DNA of 64,000 nt from the NCBI GenBank assembly GCA_026210745.1, contig CP110630.1, positions 124,001-188,000 on the forward strand. Direction: 5' to 3'. Positions 32,161 to 43,583 of the stretch are shown in pieces; the stretch's first letter is position 1; every line of letters begins with the position of its first letter. The position numbers were made by a program, and so were the translations under genes. Below the pieces are notes generated by a model. The model was not told the DNA's origin. It ran no database searches and saw only the letters and a program-made list of their open reading frames with translations. This DNA comes from Exobasidium rhododendri. Taxonomy: Eukaryota > Basidiomycota > Exobasidiomycetes > Exobasidiales > Exobasidiaceae.

Positions 32161-34057
32161 ATGACTTCGCGGAAGGAGGAGCTGTTGCAGCAGTCGTTGA
32201 ATGAGGGCGGCTACGGTGCTGAAGGAAGAAGACAGGCTTGGTGAGTGTATTCTGAGCTGTGTTGACGAAGCGAATTTCGCTAAAATGATTGTACTTGATC
32301 CTGACGCTCAGGCTGGAACTGCTTGACCTGCAATACCTGGAGTCGCAGCTCGAGGCAAGTACCTCGAGACTGAGACCATCAGCACCCTCTCCCGACGCTA
32401 GATCGTCCCCTTTAGCAGTCAAGTCTCCATTATATGCGAGTCCTGTGCCTCTTGACGGCGACGGGTGGCAGATTTCCCATCTGGGTGGCCTGAACTCTAC
32501 ACAGGAAGAAGATCAGCGGGAATGGGAGGGCGAGGAATGGAGCGTTGCGACAAGCAAGCGACAGAGGAGGAGGAGGAGGGGCATCCCAAAGACCAATGGA
32601 GGAGCTGCGTTGGACTTCAGTCCTGGAGGGTCGAACGGTACTGGCTCGGGATCTGGAGGTACGACAGAAACGTCTCTCTCAAGAGATCAGAGCGTGAATC
32701 GACACAGGGAAAGCAGCAGTGAAGGAAACAAGGAGGCCATCACGAAGCGAAAGAAGAGAGGTCAGAACAGCATACTAGGTGATATTGAGGCGTCTGGGAT
32801 ACTGCTGCCATCTGCCGAGATAGTCGAAGACGAAAGAGACGAGTCATTACAGCATGACTGGATTCAAGCGGATGACCATCAAGACAAGGCCAAGCACAGG
32901 AGCGAGCCACACCGCGACGAGCAACAGGTCGCTCTAGACATCAATCGGAGCTTCATTGATATCAAAGATAGTGAGTCTGTAGTGCTCATTCTTCCTCCTT
33001 TCAGCGTAGTTGCTGATCTTTATCATTCACAAGAGAAAGAACAAGGCTTACGCCGAGAACAGCTGAAAGAGGTGATAAATGGTGTCCTTCGCCGGCATCC
33101 TTCCCTCAATTACTATCAAGGCTATCACGATATTATATCTGTTCTTCTTGTCGTCCTCATTCCGCACAGTGAAGGCAATGCAGATGAAGAGAAGGCTATA
33201 CAATCGGTGATCGACGTAGCCTCGCGAATGAGTCTGCACCTGCTTCGCGATAACATGACCGTCAACATGGAGCCATCGATGGGACATCTCAAGCTACTAC
33301 GAAATCTACTACGAAAGGTCGACTATGCTACATCTGTTGAAGTGGAGTCAGCTTCCTTCCTCCCCTACTTTGCTCTGCCATGGCTCATCTCTCTGTTTGC
33401 TCACGAGTTGAAGCAGGATCTCAACGTTCTTGTGTTTGATTACATCCTCGCTCGGGGACCTGCCAGTGCGATCTACATCTCTGTAGCGGTGAGTGATCCT
33501 AAAGAGAAGAGAGTCACCCTCTCAATTGAATAAGCACTAACATCACCGCATCATTCTGATTACAGCTGATCCTCTACGGAAAAGATGGAGCATCGTCGAT
33601 AGATTCTGCCGAAAAGCACCACAGCCTCTCACAGCTGCCCAACCTGATCAACAAGCAGACACTACCTACGATCTTAGCAGCAAGTGACTCTCTCATGAAG
33701 CAGCATCCGATTGCTACGCTAGGAAAGATCATGGGAGCAAGGAGCATGCTCTTCACTTGGTCTCAACTACCGCTCGCTTCTCAGGATGCCCAGATACCCA
33801 CGCCATGGGCGCATGCGGATGCTCTGGCAGAGGCAATCCTGACTGGTAGTACCGAGAACATTGTCCTTGATGCACTTCCGACCCCGCCTCAATCAGAAGA
33901 GGAATGGTCTGAGAAAGATGAGAAGGAATTGAAGAGGAGGAATGTCAAAAAGCAAAAGGGCGCATCAGTACTGGCTGTAATGGGAGCAGTAGGAGCAGTC
34001 GGTGTGGCAGCGTTGCTCATGTATGGCGCCGGAAGGGGACAGGTGCCGTTTCTGTAG
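32161..34057 (+). CDS. TBC-domain Rab GTPase-activating protein (Gyp8/TBC1D20-like)
   Basis: Three exons (32161-32240, 32312-33488, 33566-34057) give 582 residues. The TBC domain is split by a long Ser/Gly/Arg-rich insert (about 55-230). Its catalytic arginine is in HRDEQQVALDINRSF and the glutamine finger in NYYQGYHDII. It ends with a single transmembrane helix near the C-terminus (VLAVMGAVGAVGVAALLMYG), as in TBC1D20 and yeast Gyp8, which act on Rab1/Ypt1 at the ER and Golgi. Exon 1 is short; its junction yields RRQAWLELLDL, a typical TBC start, which supports the model. Its stop lies only 77 bp from the stop of the converging peptidase gene. Confidence 0.9.
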
Positions 34058-34134
34058 TGTATATCGTCTATCACATTTGTTTTTAGCAATAAGATTCTTC
34101 ATCTCTACTAAAGGTATGATAGCGGTACAATGAA

Positions 34135-35456
34135 TTAGTACAGCCCGGGAAAGACACCACTGAGTGCTTGCTTTGCGTTAGTGAGGATGTCCTGAACTTG
34201 ATCATGGGGAAGGCCTTTCGCAGATGTTCCATTCGCGCCCGTCTCGTCTTCTGCAGCACATAGCGCATTGAGGACTGCCTCTTCTACGACGTCAGCGACG
34301 GCATAGAAGATTACATTCAGACTAGCTTGCGTGACCTGCTCGACTGATTCTATGCCGACTGCAGGAATGCCGATTGGACCTACTTTGGTGGAGTCCGATT
34401 TCAAAGGAGAATTAGGCGGGACAGTCGACTGCGTGGAGAAAGCGAGAAAGATGTCGCCTGAAAAGCTATGCGCGATGGCACCGACATGCGCCAGACCAAA
34501 AGGTACCCTACGACAAAGACGGGATAGTTGATGAGGAACCAGGGGCATATCGGTGGCCAGAACGACTATAATCGAACCGTCTTTCCGATTGTCCCAAGGT
34601 TGCGTATTATTGTGATCCGCTTCTGCCTGTCTCTTCTTCTCGCCATGGAATCCGGATGCAATGAGGGACTTGCCGATAGGAAGGCCATTGATGACAAAAT
34701 CTCGAGCAGTGCCGAAGTTGGCTTGTCTATTGGTAATCTTGTTGTCAGTACAATCTGAATGTGTACATCTGTATCATCGCTCACTCACACAAAAGCACCC
34801 AGCGTGTATTGCTTGCCATCCTGACTGGGCAGAAGCCGCGAGGACGTTCCATTACCGCCCTTGAAGCCTTGACACATCATACCCGTACCACCGCCATGAC
34901 TGCCTTCGAAGTGTGCGGGGCTCTGCTTTTCTGCGCTATCTCGTAGAGCTTCCCTGACATGGTCGACCTTGACGGGAAAGGCCTTCTGGTCGCTCAACGT
35001 GTCTGACGTCTCCGCCACGCACGGCAAGACAAAAGGCGGCAGTGGTCGTCCTTCTTCATCTTCATCTGATGTGTATGAGGACCATCGTGCGACACCCTCA
35101 ATCATAGCTCCCAAGGAGGTCGTCCCGCCCAGCACAATCGGAGAATGAAGGATACCAGTCTCTTGAATGATGTGCGACGACGTCATCTCTCCAGTCCCGT
35201 TGAGCTGAAAGATGGACGCAAAGACGGGGTCGTACAGGACTCCATACTGTGGTCGTGGTAAGATTGACGTCACACCCGTTCGAATGACTGGCTCTCCTAT
35301 GTACGAGTTAATCGCCCCCTCACCACCGCTCCGTAGTGTCTTCACACCCACGCATACGCCAGGTACATCAGTGATGGAGTTTAGCGGACCTGGCTTAAGC
35401 CACGCTTGTCCAGGTTGGTAGCCCAGGTCCCTCATTCGACGGCTTCTTTGCGTCAT
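34135..35456 (-). CDS. P1/S58 family aminopeptidase (DmpA-like)
   Basis: Two exons (35456-34789, 34726-34135) give 419 residues. Family marks are NSITDVPGVCVGVKTL near the start, SHGGGTGMMCQGFKGGNGTSSR, and the self-cleavage site KDGSIIVVLATDMPL, where the peptide bond before Ser274 is expected to be cut to free the nucleophile. DmpA-type enzymes mature into two chains and release N-terminal residues or act on beta-peptides and amides. The protein has no signal peptide. The exon junction restores GAFVQANFGTARD, as in relatives. Confidence 0.92.
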
Positions 35457-35856
35457 AGCGATCGATGATGGAGTGTGAAGATATCATTCGCGCATAGGCT
35501 CAGTCGCATCGAAGTGTGAGCCTGATGGGGACACATTCTCCCTCGACGCTAGAAGGAACGCTAGAGTGGAGATTTTTTGGTGGCTCTATCTGGATATCTG
35601 CAGGAAGGTGTGCAGCTATCTCTCTCTACCTGCGATACGGGCGGGGGCCCGAATACTGTAGTAATCTTACAGATGCCCGCGTTCATTGTGTAGACGTGTA
35701 TTCTAATACAGAATTATGAAGGACAAACTTAAAGACTTCCCATTGCAATTTGAGAAATTGATGGAACACGTGAGGCGTTTCTATTGTGTGTCTGTGTCTT
35801 GTCGCTCCTTCCCAAGGGACACCATCATCACCACCCAAACGCATACACACACTGCG
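35457..35856. promoter_or_regulatory. Divergent promoter between DmpA-like and RRM genes
   Basis: A 400-bp region between two genes transcribed apart. Nothing specific is seen apart from a short CA run just before the downstream ATG. Confidence 0.35.
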
Positions 35857-36835
35857 ATGGAAGAGGACAGCAAAGACGGTCTGATCGCCACAGATGCAGC
35901 AGAGGAGAAAGCTTTGTCTTCGATACCTGCCGATGCCAATGAAACGATATACATTACAAACCTCAACGAGAGTGTCAAGCTAGATGGTGAGTTTTCAGAG
36001 TGTAAGTGTGGACAGGGACGAAGAGTCATCTAATGAGCGCCCCTCTTTTGTTACAACAGTACTCAAGAAGTCGCTCGAATCGCTGTTCTCAACCTACGGG
36101 ACTGTACTTTCAGTCACAGCGCATAGTAATTTACGGATGAGAGGGCAAGCGTTTGTTGCTTTCGACAGCAAAGAGCCAGCAGCCAAAGCAGTCAGTGAAG
36201 TGGTGGGATTTCCTCTCTATGGCAAGCCAATGGTGAGTCGCACCTATAGGTGGGAAAAGGTCAATGGCATCAGCAGTCATCACTAACAAATTCCTCTTAC
36301 AGCAATTGGCGTTCGCAAAGACCAAGTCTGACTCTGTGGTGGCATTAAGTGACGACAAAGACAAATTCGAAGCACACAAGAAGGAACGAAAAGAGCACAA
36401 GCTGAAACAGAGGAGGGAGTACATGCACCAGAAGAGACTGCAGAAGAGGGCCGCTGAGAATGGTGAGCCACCAGTTTATCGTCTTGAGAGGTACATGACT
36501 ACGTTGCTGATTGATGCCTCCTATTTTTCGTATCAGACGGCGACGACATTATGGCAGCAGCCGCACCCAAGCGACAAGAACTGCAAATGCCAGACGAGTA
36601 TCTTCCACCGAACAAGATCCTGTTCTTGCACAACGTACCAGAGCGAGTCAGCAGAGAGGAACTCGACACACTTTTCCGAACATTCCCAGGTCTTGTCGAC
36701 GTACGAATCATTCCAGGAAGGAGCGTTGCCTTTGTGGAATTTGTCGATTCAGTCACCAGTGCAGCAGCAAAGGATGCGCTCAACGGGCACACGTTCAGCG
36801 CAACAGAGAAGCTGCGCATCACCTTTGCCAAGTAA
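35857..36835 (+). CDS. U1A/U2B''-type snRNP RNA-binding protein
   Basis: Four exons (35857-35986, 36060-36232, 36303-36462, 36537-36835) give 253 residues with two RRM domains. The first (about 31-108) has the RNP2 strand IYITNLN and the RNP1 strand RGQAFVAF; the linker is highly charged (HKKERKEHKLKQRREY). The second (about 179-253) has ILFLHNVP and SVAFVEF. This is the layout of U1A and U2B'' (yeast Mud1 and Msl1), which bind stem-loops of U1 or U2 snRNA in the spliceosome. I cannot tell which of the two from sequence alone. Confidence 0.9.
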
Positions 36836-37003
36836 AGAAGCAGAGGGAAGGAGCTAGAGGGTTAAGAAGGGCAGTCTGATGGGTCACCAATGGCCATGTA
36901 TTCTAAATGTGATAATATTACAGATGCAGAGTTCAACAAGGGCGCGGAAGATGTGCAGAGCATTGCAGACATACGAGGCAGCAAGGGGGGGGGGCAATAC
37001 TTC

Positions 37004-40000
37004 TCACTCTACGTCATTATGGTCTTCTGCTTTCCGTCGAGCAGAAGCAGCATTTGCTTTTTTGAGGAGCTGCGCGCGCCTGGCAGCAGAGACGGCAGCA
37101 GCATCGTGCGGGTTGACGTGGATAGGATTGATCGGACCTGGACTCAGATTGGCACCTCGCAGGGCAGAAAAGACATCAATGTGAGCAGACGTAGCTGCCC
37201 TTCGATGGCCTCGATTGAGTTGCTCGACGATGGAGACGGAGCCGGTGGGCGTCGGTGGCGATGTCGGAAGAGGGGGCGACAGGAGAAGGGGAGGCGAGGC
37301 GAGGACGGGATGATTGTTGCCGCCGCCGTTGCTGCTCTTCCTCATGACTTCGCTCTGGCCGTTGCCGTTATTGCTACTGCCACTTCTGCCCAGCATCGGA
37401 TCCTCCATTTCGATGCTGCTGGGTGTGGGAGGAGCCAGTCGACGAGCGACGCTGACAAGATCCTCCTCCAGCTCGGCCACCTTTCTCGTAGCCTTGTTCT
37501 GCTTGTCAGTCTCCTCGAACAATTGTGCTTCCAGCTTGCGGATCTGGGATCTTGCAGTGGAGAGATCCAATTGGTGCTGTTGCGACAGTCCATCGACAAA
37601 GTCCTGATCAAAGACGGATCTGTTGTCGATCTTTGGAGTGCTCTCACTCTTTTCAAGCTTCTCTACTGCTTCCTTCAGTTGAGTTTGCAAGTGGACGATG
37701 CGCTCTTGTAGGTGCTCACTCGTCTTCTCAGCGCCTCCCACCGCATCTTCTAGCTCGCCGTGCAAAGCGTTGATCTGACTCTGCAGAATGTCCTTCTCGA
37801 TCGCGACCCTGCCCATCAGAGCGTCCACCTCGGCCTGGGCGTCCACTTTCTGCTTCTCAAGTTGCGCTTCTCGATCTCGAACCTTGGACTGCCACTGCGT
37901 CGTCTCTGCTTTCGCCTCGTCCAGCTCTATTCTCCGGCTCTCCTCCTCGTCCCGTCGCTTCTTCTTATTCTGCTCGAGGTCGTACCTGTGTAGCTCAATC
38001 TGCTTCTGCAACGTCATTTCACGATCGTGATGCCGACTGGTCGCCTTGTCATGGTTTTGCTGAAGATCGCTCATGGCTGACTCTCCTTCCTCCTTTGCCT
38101 TATCAGACGACACTCGAAGTGACTCGTGCTCGTCTCTAAGCTGTTGCAGGGAGCTCTCTACCTGCTTCAATGACTGCTTCGTAGACTTCAACGTCGCAAT
38201 CACCTCCTCCTTCTCCTCCCTGAGCTGCTCGGTCTCCTTCTGCAGCTTGGTGTACTCATTGCTCTTCTCGAACACTTCACTTCGCGCTTGGACCACGTCA
38301 CTTTTGAGCAGTCGAATCTCTTCCTCTCGTTGGCCATTGACTGCCACAGCCCTCTCGAGCTCCACTTCCTTGCCCTCCACCACTCTCATCAAAGCGCCAT
38401 GCTCGGCAATACTTTCCTCGATCTGCACCTCGAGTTGGCTCTTATCGACCTGCAATGCATTCAAGGCCGATTTCTGCGTATCATGCGAGACTTGTAGATC
38501 ATCAAATTCCTGCTGTAGATCATCCTTGACTCTCGTTGTCTCATCGAGCGTAGATTCCGTCGACCGAAGGGATGCCTCCGCCTTCTCTCGACCATCTTTC
38601 TGAGAGTCGTGTGCCTTTGTCATGGCGATCAGTTCATCCCTCAATGCTGCAACTCGGCCCTGTTCTGCCTCCAAATCCGCTTTGTAGGTGTCGTTTGAAG
38701 CGTGTAATTCCTCCATGGACTGCTTCTGAGCCGCGCATTCCTGCCTCAATGTGTCCAGATGGCTGCTTAGCTCCTTCTTGTCCGCCACATGGCCGCTGAT
38801 GGTATTATCGCTCTCCATCTTGAAGCCCTCGTATGATCCTTTCACCTCGACCAATGTATCCTCCAACTCCTCGATACGACGGACACCAGACTCTGCTTTG
38901 GCTTGCACTTCTGTGTGAATTGCCTGAAGCGTTTCAAGTTGACTGCTGAGATCGTTCATGCGTCGTTGTGCGTCTTCCGTGTTCGCTTGATGTGATGTGA
39001 TCGCAGCGTGAAGCTCTTTCTCTGTCCTGTCGAGCGTCTCCCTTGTCTGTTCGAGAGTTGCATTCGCTGTCGTCAATTCACTGTTCAACTCTGCCTGCAC
39101 CTTGTTTGCTTCAGCCGTCTTGCTTTCCAGTGAAGCTCTCTCCTTGGCCAGATTCTCCGTCAGCGCTGCTATCTCTTCCTTGCTTCTCTTTTCCGCAGCT
39201 TGTGCAGCCTCTCGCACTTCTCTATACTTGAGATCAAGGGAGGCAAGATCACCCTTCAGCTCTTCTGCCGCACTCTTCTGATTGTCGTGCGCCTCTTGTA
39301 GAATACTCAGTCTGTCCTCCAGTCCCCTCCTCTCGACTTGTGCCTGTGCGACGTGATCGTTGTGCGTGCTTTGTAGACTGCTGAGCTGCTTCTCTAGTGC
39401 ACTTTTCTCATCCTTGACACTTGCTGATCTGGTTTGTAGATCCGCGTGAGCCTCCTTCAGGTCACTCAGCTCGCTGCTCAATCCTGCAACACGACGCTGA
39501 GCCTCTTCGTGATTGACTTTGTGGGTTTCACTGATAGACTGCGCCTCCTTCAGCTTTTCTATCTGGGATGCGACCTCCTCCTGCGAGATCTTCAAGGCTG
39601 TATTCAGCTGCTCTTTGTCCTCGAGGTGTGACTTGATGGTCGATTCACTTTGCGTCTTGAGGACTTGCAGCTCCTTGTCGGACCTGTCGATGTGCTCCTC
39701 CAGCTCTCTCTCCTTCACACTCAATTTCTCCTCCATCTCCTTCTCCAGCCTGTTCATCTTCACCTCGCCACTCTTGACCAGGAATATCTTCTCCTTGAGG
39801 CTCTTTTCCGACTTTTTTAAAGCGTCCTCTTTCTCCTTGAGCGTCTTTCCAAGCTGTTCCGCCGCACTCTTTCCCTCCTCCAACGAAGTCGACAACTGGC
39901 TGATCTTATTCTCCGACGTCTTCTGCCTTTCCGTAAACTCAGACCTCTCCTTGTCGAGTGTCGTCTGTAGATCATCGCGCAATGTTTGAGTGGAAGCCAG

Positions 40001-43000
40001 ATCCAGCGTTAACTTCTCCTTGTCAGCCTGTGTAGCCTTCAACTCCATGCTTTGGGTGTCATGTGCAGCTTGCAGCGCATCGTGTCTTTCTTGAAGTTCG
40101 TCCTTCGCAATGCTTGTCGTGTCGAGAGACTCTTTCGTTGCCGACAAGTCTGCCTCTGCTACCTCTCGAGCGCTCTTCTGAAGATCGTGCGCCTGATTCA
40201 GTGCGGTCAAATCCGCATCTAATTCATTAATCCGACCTTGCCTGCTCTCCGCATCACTCTTGTGCCCATCACTTGTCACTTTCAGGGACTGGAGCTCTTG
40301 CTGAAGCGTCGTCCCTTCTGCTTTGGCTTCGAAAAGGTGTTTTTCATTCGTCTTCAAGCGTGACGTCAGCTCCTCGATGCTCTTCTTGGCGTCCGCTTCC
40401 GCTTTGGCAAGTACGTTCTTTTGTTCTACGAGATCACCCTGCAGCTGCGTGTTCTGGCTTCTTGTCTCCTCGATACTCTTTTGCATTTCAGCGTGGAGGG
40501 TACCATGCTGCTCTTCTTGAGCTTGCAAGCTCGACCGCAGCTCATCGACGACCTTCTGCCTCTCTGTCGAGATCTCTCGATGACTGTCGCGCGACTCTTG
40601 GAGGGCTGCCAAGTCGCTCTTGAGTGCTGTTGTGAACGCTTCTGAATCCTTGAGATGTTTCTTATGGACGGCTTCCAAGGCTGCCATCTTCGCCCGCTCT
40701 ACCTCGGCATCCTTCTTCTGACCATCATGGGCTGCGCGTAGCTTCTTTAGGTCATCTTCCAGAGCAACGAGCTGGACTTGCCGTTCTTCCACCTCCGCTT
40801 TGTACGTGTTGATAGTTGCATTTAGTGCACTAATTGACTGCTCCTGCGCCTCATTCGTTTTCTTCAGAGCGGCCACATCAGAGCCTAGTTTGGCTTGATC
40901 TTCGGCATGCTTCTTGACAGCGCTGTCATTATGAGCCTTCAAGTCGTCGAATTCTTTCTGTACTCGAAGACGCTCCCCTTCAAGTGCCTCGTTCGCCTTG
41001 ACTTCCCTCCCTGTTCTGGCTTTGCTTTCTTCTAGTCCTTGTTGCAACCTAGAAGACTCCCTCTTCAGGTCGCCCAATTCTCTTTGGTTCTCTTTGACGC
41101 TTGCTGCTTGGGTATCAATCGTCGCCTTCAGACCTTCGGCCACTTTCTTGTGAGATGCGATCTCCTGTCGTGCTTTCTCTATCTCAGCTGTCAATGTCTC
41201 CCTCACTGCGGCAAATTCCCGCGTAACCAATTCGCTTTGTGACTTGTGATCATCGACGTCTTTCTGAAGTAACAACAACTGTGCACTTGACTCCTTGCCA
41301 TGCTCTTCTGCCTTCTCTGCTCTTGCTTCAAGAAGATCGCGCACCCCCTCAAGCTTCTCGACTTCACCTTTCAACGCAGCTGTCTGTCGCCTTTCCTCTT
41401 CTACACTAGACTCGCTGGATGACTGCAGCTCCTTGAGGATCCTCTTCAGTGATGTCACCTGCGTCTCAGCATCCTCATGAGAGGTCGTCATGGCAGAGAG
41501 TTGCCTGTCCAGATCTGCCGCTCTTTCTTCCGCTGCAATCCTCGACCTCTCTACCGCGGCATGCTCTTCTGAAGTCACCTTGAGCAGCCGATCCCTTTCT
41601 GCCTTTGCCCCGTCCCGCTCCATCTGTACGTCCTTCTCCCTTACGGACTGAAGAGACGATATTTCACCCTTCAGCTCTTCAATCACCTTTTGACATTCCT
41701 CTACCGTCGATCGTTGATTGTCGTGCGCTTTCTGTAGAATGGCCAGCTTGCTACTCATTTCACCCGATCGGGTCTGTGCTTGTTTGATGTAGTCATCATG
41801 TGTAGCCTGGAGACGTGCCAGATTGCCTTCCAGCTCCTTGCTACGTATCCGACCATTCTCGCCATCTTTCTTGTGCCCATCAACAGTCTGCTGTACCTTT
41901 TTCATTTCGCCACTCAGCTCTGCAAGTCGACGATCCTTTTCTCCTGCTGTATTTTGTTGCAGTTCACTTGATTTCTTCAGCTCTTGAATGGTGTTTTCTA
42001 GCGTCGACTGCTCCATCCTCGTAGCGCTGATCCGGCTCTCCAGCTCTGCTTCTCGCTTTTCTGCTAAACTTTTGGTACTTGCGTGTGTCGCTTTCTCCTC
42101 CTCCAGCGTTCTCTCCAGAACTTCTCTCTTTTTCTCCTCGCTCTGTGCTTTGAGCTGTGATTCTTCATGTTGTGGTCGAAGCGTCGTCACAATCCCTTCC
42201 AGCTCGTCTACCTTCCTCTGCCGTTCCTCTACAGCAGACTTCAGCGTATCTTGAGCAGCTTGCAACAACTTCACAAGACTGTCCAGATCGCCTGCGCTAC
42301 TCTCCGACTGCTTGATGTGGTCATCGTGTGTAATCTGTAGGCGAGATAAACTCGACTCCAAATTCTCACTCCGACTCCGTTCTGCTGCTGTCTCCCTTTT
42401 CTGCAAATCGTATGCCTCTTGTAAAGTAGCCAGCTGAAGCGATTGTGCACTAAAATCGGACTTGTGCTCTAGCTCTAATGCAGCGACCCTCTCTTCTGTC
42501 TTTCCTCTGCTTGAAATTGCCTCGTTGAGTTTCATCTCCATTTCCTTCAAGCTGGCCTCCAGCTCCCGAACTTTACTCTCCTGCGCTAGGGCCTTCTCCT
42601 TTTCCGCTAGCACCAGACTATGAGACGTAGTATCTTCAGCCTCTCGCTGTATACTCAGTGCTTTCGATTGTAATTCCCACTGTAGGATCGTGTCTGTGAG
42701 GGTGGCCTTCTCCGCATTCAAGGCGTTGATCATCGTTTGCTGGCTTGTAAGCTGCATCCGAAGGGGCGTGAGGTCGATATCGTGGCTGGACTGACGAGCA
42801 TGTAGGATGTTACTGGCGCTGAGATTTCTAGTGGGTGAGACAGGTGAGGTGAGAATGGATAAAGAACGCCTCTTCGTGGTAGGCGAAGGAGTGGTGTCTG
42901 TCGGAAGAGCCTTGTGCGATGTCGTCGGAGAGAGCGCATCGTTCTGTTCGGGCGGCAAGGTGATTGTTGCTGATGTGTCTGCTAGTGCGTTGAGAATGCC

Positions 43001-43189
43001 ACTGTCCTCTCTTGATTCGTTTGCTGCATCCTCTCCATCACTACCGCCATCCCCGTCCCCAACCTTGTCTTCTGTAGTGTCTCCCCCAGAAACGGCAGCG
43101 GCAGCAGCTGCTTTCCTTTTCAGCTGAGCTTTCTTCAGCTGTTTACGAGCTCTCGCTGCTCTTGCCGCTCTATCCTCGACATCAGTCAT
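37004..43189 (-). CDS. Giant coiled-coil protein, golgin-like
   Basis: A single uninterrupted frame of 2061 residues, with no intron in a region where most conserved genes have several. The N-terminus is basic and alanine-rich (RKQLKKAQLKRKA), then acidic and Ser/Pro-rich up to about 170. Residues of about 170 to 1880 form almost continuous heptad coiled coil rich in Glu, Lys, Gln and Leu. The C-terminal 170 residues are Pro/Ser/Gly-rich and end in a basic helix (RRAQLLKKANAASARRKA). This fits tethering golgins (GM130, Uso1 or Bug1-like), and the basic N-terminus recalls the p115-binding start of GM130. Myosin-tail-like or cytoskeletal proteins are alternatives. A degenerate A-H-D-x-Q-K unit recurs along the coil. 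Confidence 0.75.
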   Translation of the reverse strand: MTDVEDRAARAARARKQLKKAQLKRKAAAAAAVSGGDTTEDKVGDGDGGSDGEDAANESREDSGILNALADTSATITLPPEQNDALSPTTSHKALPTDTTPSPTTKRRSLSILTSPVSPTRNLSASNILHARQSSHDIDLTPLRMQLTSQQTMINALNAEKATLTDTILQWELQSKALSIQREAEDTTSHSLVLAEKEKALAQESKVRELEASLKEMEMKLNEAISSRGKTEERVAALELEHKSDFSAQSLQLATLQEAYDLQKRETAAERSRSENLESSLSRLQITHDDHIKQSESSAGDLDSLVKLLQAAQDTLKSAVEERQRKVDELEGIVTTLRPQHEESQLKAQSEEKKREVLERTLEEEKATHASTKSLAEKREAELESRISATRMEQSTLENTIQELKKSSELQQNTAGEKDRRLAELSGEMKKVQQTVDGHKKDGENGRIRSKELEGNLARLQATHDDYIKQAQTRSGEMSSKLAILQKAHDNQRSTVEECQKVIEELKGEISSLQSVREKDVQMERDGAKAERDRLLKVTSEEHAAVERSRIAAEERAADLDRQLSAMTTSHEDAETQVTSLKRILKELQSSSESSVEEERRQTAALKGEVEKLEGVRDLLEARAEKAEEHGKESSAQLLLLQKDVDDHKSQSELVTREFAAVRETLTAEIEKARQEIASHKKVAEGLKATIDTQAASVKENQRELGDLKRESSRLQQGLEESKARTGREVKANEALEGERLRVQKEFDDLKAHNDSAVKKHAEDQAKLGSDVAALKKTNEAQEQSISALNATINTYKAEVEERQVQLVALEDDLKKLRAAHDGQKKDAEVERAKMAALEAVHKKHLKDSEAFTTALKSDLAALQESRDSHREISTERQKVVDELRSSLQAQEEQHGTLHAEMQKSIEETRSQNTQLQGDLVEQKNVLAKAEADAKKSIEELTSRLKTNEKHLFEAKAEGTTLQQELQSLKVTSDGHKSDAESRQGRINELDADLTALNQAHDLQKSAREVAEADLSATKESLDTTSIAKDELQERHDALQAAHDTQSMELKATQADKEKLTLDLASTQTLRDDLQTTLDKERSEFTERQKTSENKISQLSTSLEEGKSAAEQLGKTLKEKEDALKKSEKSLKEKIFLVKSGEVKMNRLEKEMEEKLSVKERELEEHIDRSDKELQVLKTQSESTIKSHLEDKEQLNTALKISQEEVASQIEKLKEAQSISETHKVNHEEAQRRVAGLSSELSDLKEAHADLQTRSASVKDEKSALEKQLSSLQSTHNDHVAQAQVERRGLEDRLSILQEAHDNQKSAAEELKGDLASLDLKYREVREAAQAAEKRSKEEIAALTENLAKERASLESKTAEANKVQAELNSELTTANATLEQTRETLDRTEKELHAAITSHQANTEDAQRRMNDLSSQLETLQAIHTEVQAKAESGVRRIEELEDTLVEVKGSYEGFKMESDNTISGHVADKKELSSHLDTLRQECAAQKQSMEELHASNDTYKADLEAEQGRVAALRDELIAMTKAHDSQKDGREKAEASLRSTESTLDETTRVKDDLQQEFDDLQVSHDTQKSALNALQVDKSQLEVQIEESIAEHGALMRVVEGKEVELERAVAVNGQREEEIRLLKSDVVQARSEVFEKSNEYTKLQKETEQLREEKEEVIATLKSTKQSLKQVESSLQQLRDEHESLRVSSDKAKEEGESAMSDLQQNHDKATSRHHDREMTLQKQIELHRYDLEQNKKKRRDEEESRRIELDEAKAETTQWQSKVRDREAQLEKQKVDAQAEVDALMGRVAIEKDILQSQINALHGELEDAVGGAEKTSEHLQERIVHLQTQLKEAVEKLEKSESTPKIDNRSVFDQDFVDGLSQQHQLDLSTARSQIRKLEAQLFEETDKQNKATRKVAELEEDLVSVARRLAPPTPSSIEMEDPMLGRSGSSNNGNGQSEVMRKSSNGGGNNHPVLASPPLLLSPPLPTSPPTPTGSVSIVEQLNRGHRRAATSAHIDVFSALRGANLSPGPINPIHVNPHDAAAVSAARRAQLLKKANAASARRKAEDHNDVE

Positions 43190-43583
43190 GGCAGAGGACT
43201 CGTCGACTTTTGCTTGTGACTGTGTTGTACTTTGGCGTACGTTCGTTCCAGGGAAGGTGTTCGATTCTGTCCCTCTCCTCTCTTCCAGCTAACGCATTCC
43301 TCTCTCTCCTTCGAGATCCTGGCGCACGGAGCGCAAAACGCTTGGCTTGATTTCCTGGCTCCGTTGATTCAGGCGCGACACCTTGTCGATCTATAACATT
43401 ATCACGTGGTCAGAGCTTGAAATTTTGATTTTGATTTTTGAAATTTCAAGAGGTTGCCCGTCGTTCCTGTCGAGATTTGACCTGATCATAATTTCACTGC
43501 GAGGGACAGAGGCTGAGAAGTTCTTGCGACATCGCTTTCCTTGTAAACATACGACTTCAGCCCAGGAGCCAAAAGCAGCAACG
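43190..43583. promoter_or_regulatory. Divergent promoter between golgin-like and LTV1 genes
   Basis: The starts of the two genes are 394 bp apart on opposite strands. The LTV1 frame stays open upstream to 43383 but the first ATG in it is at 43584. No TATA box is clear. Confidence 0.4.
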
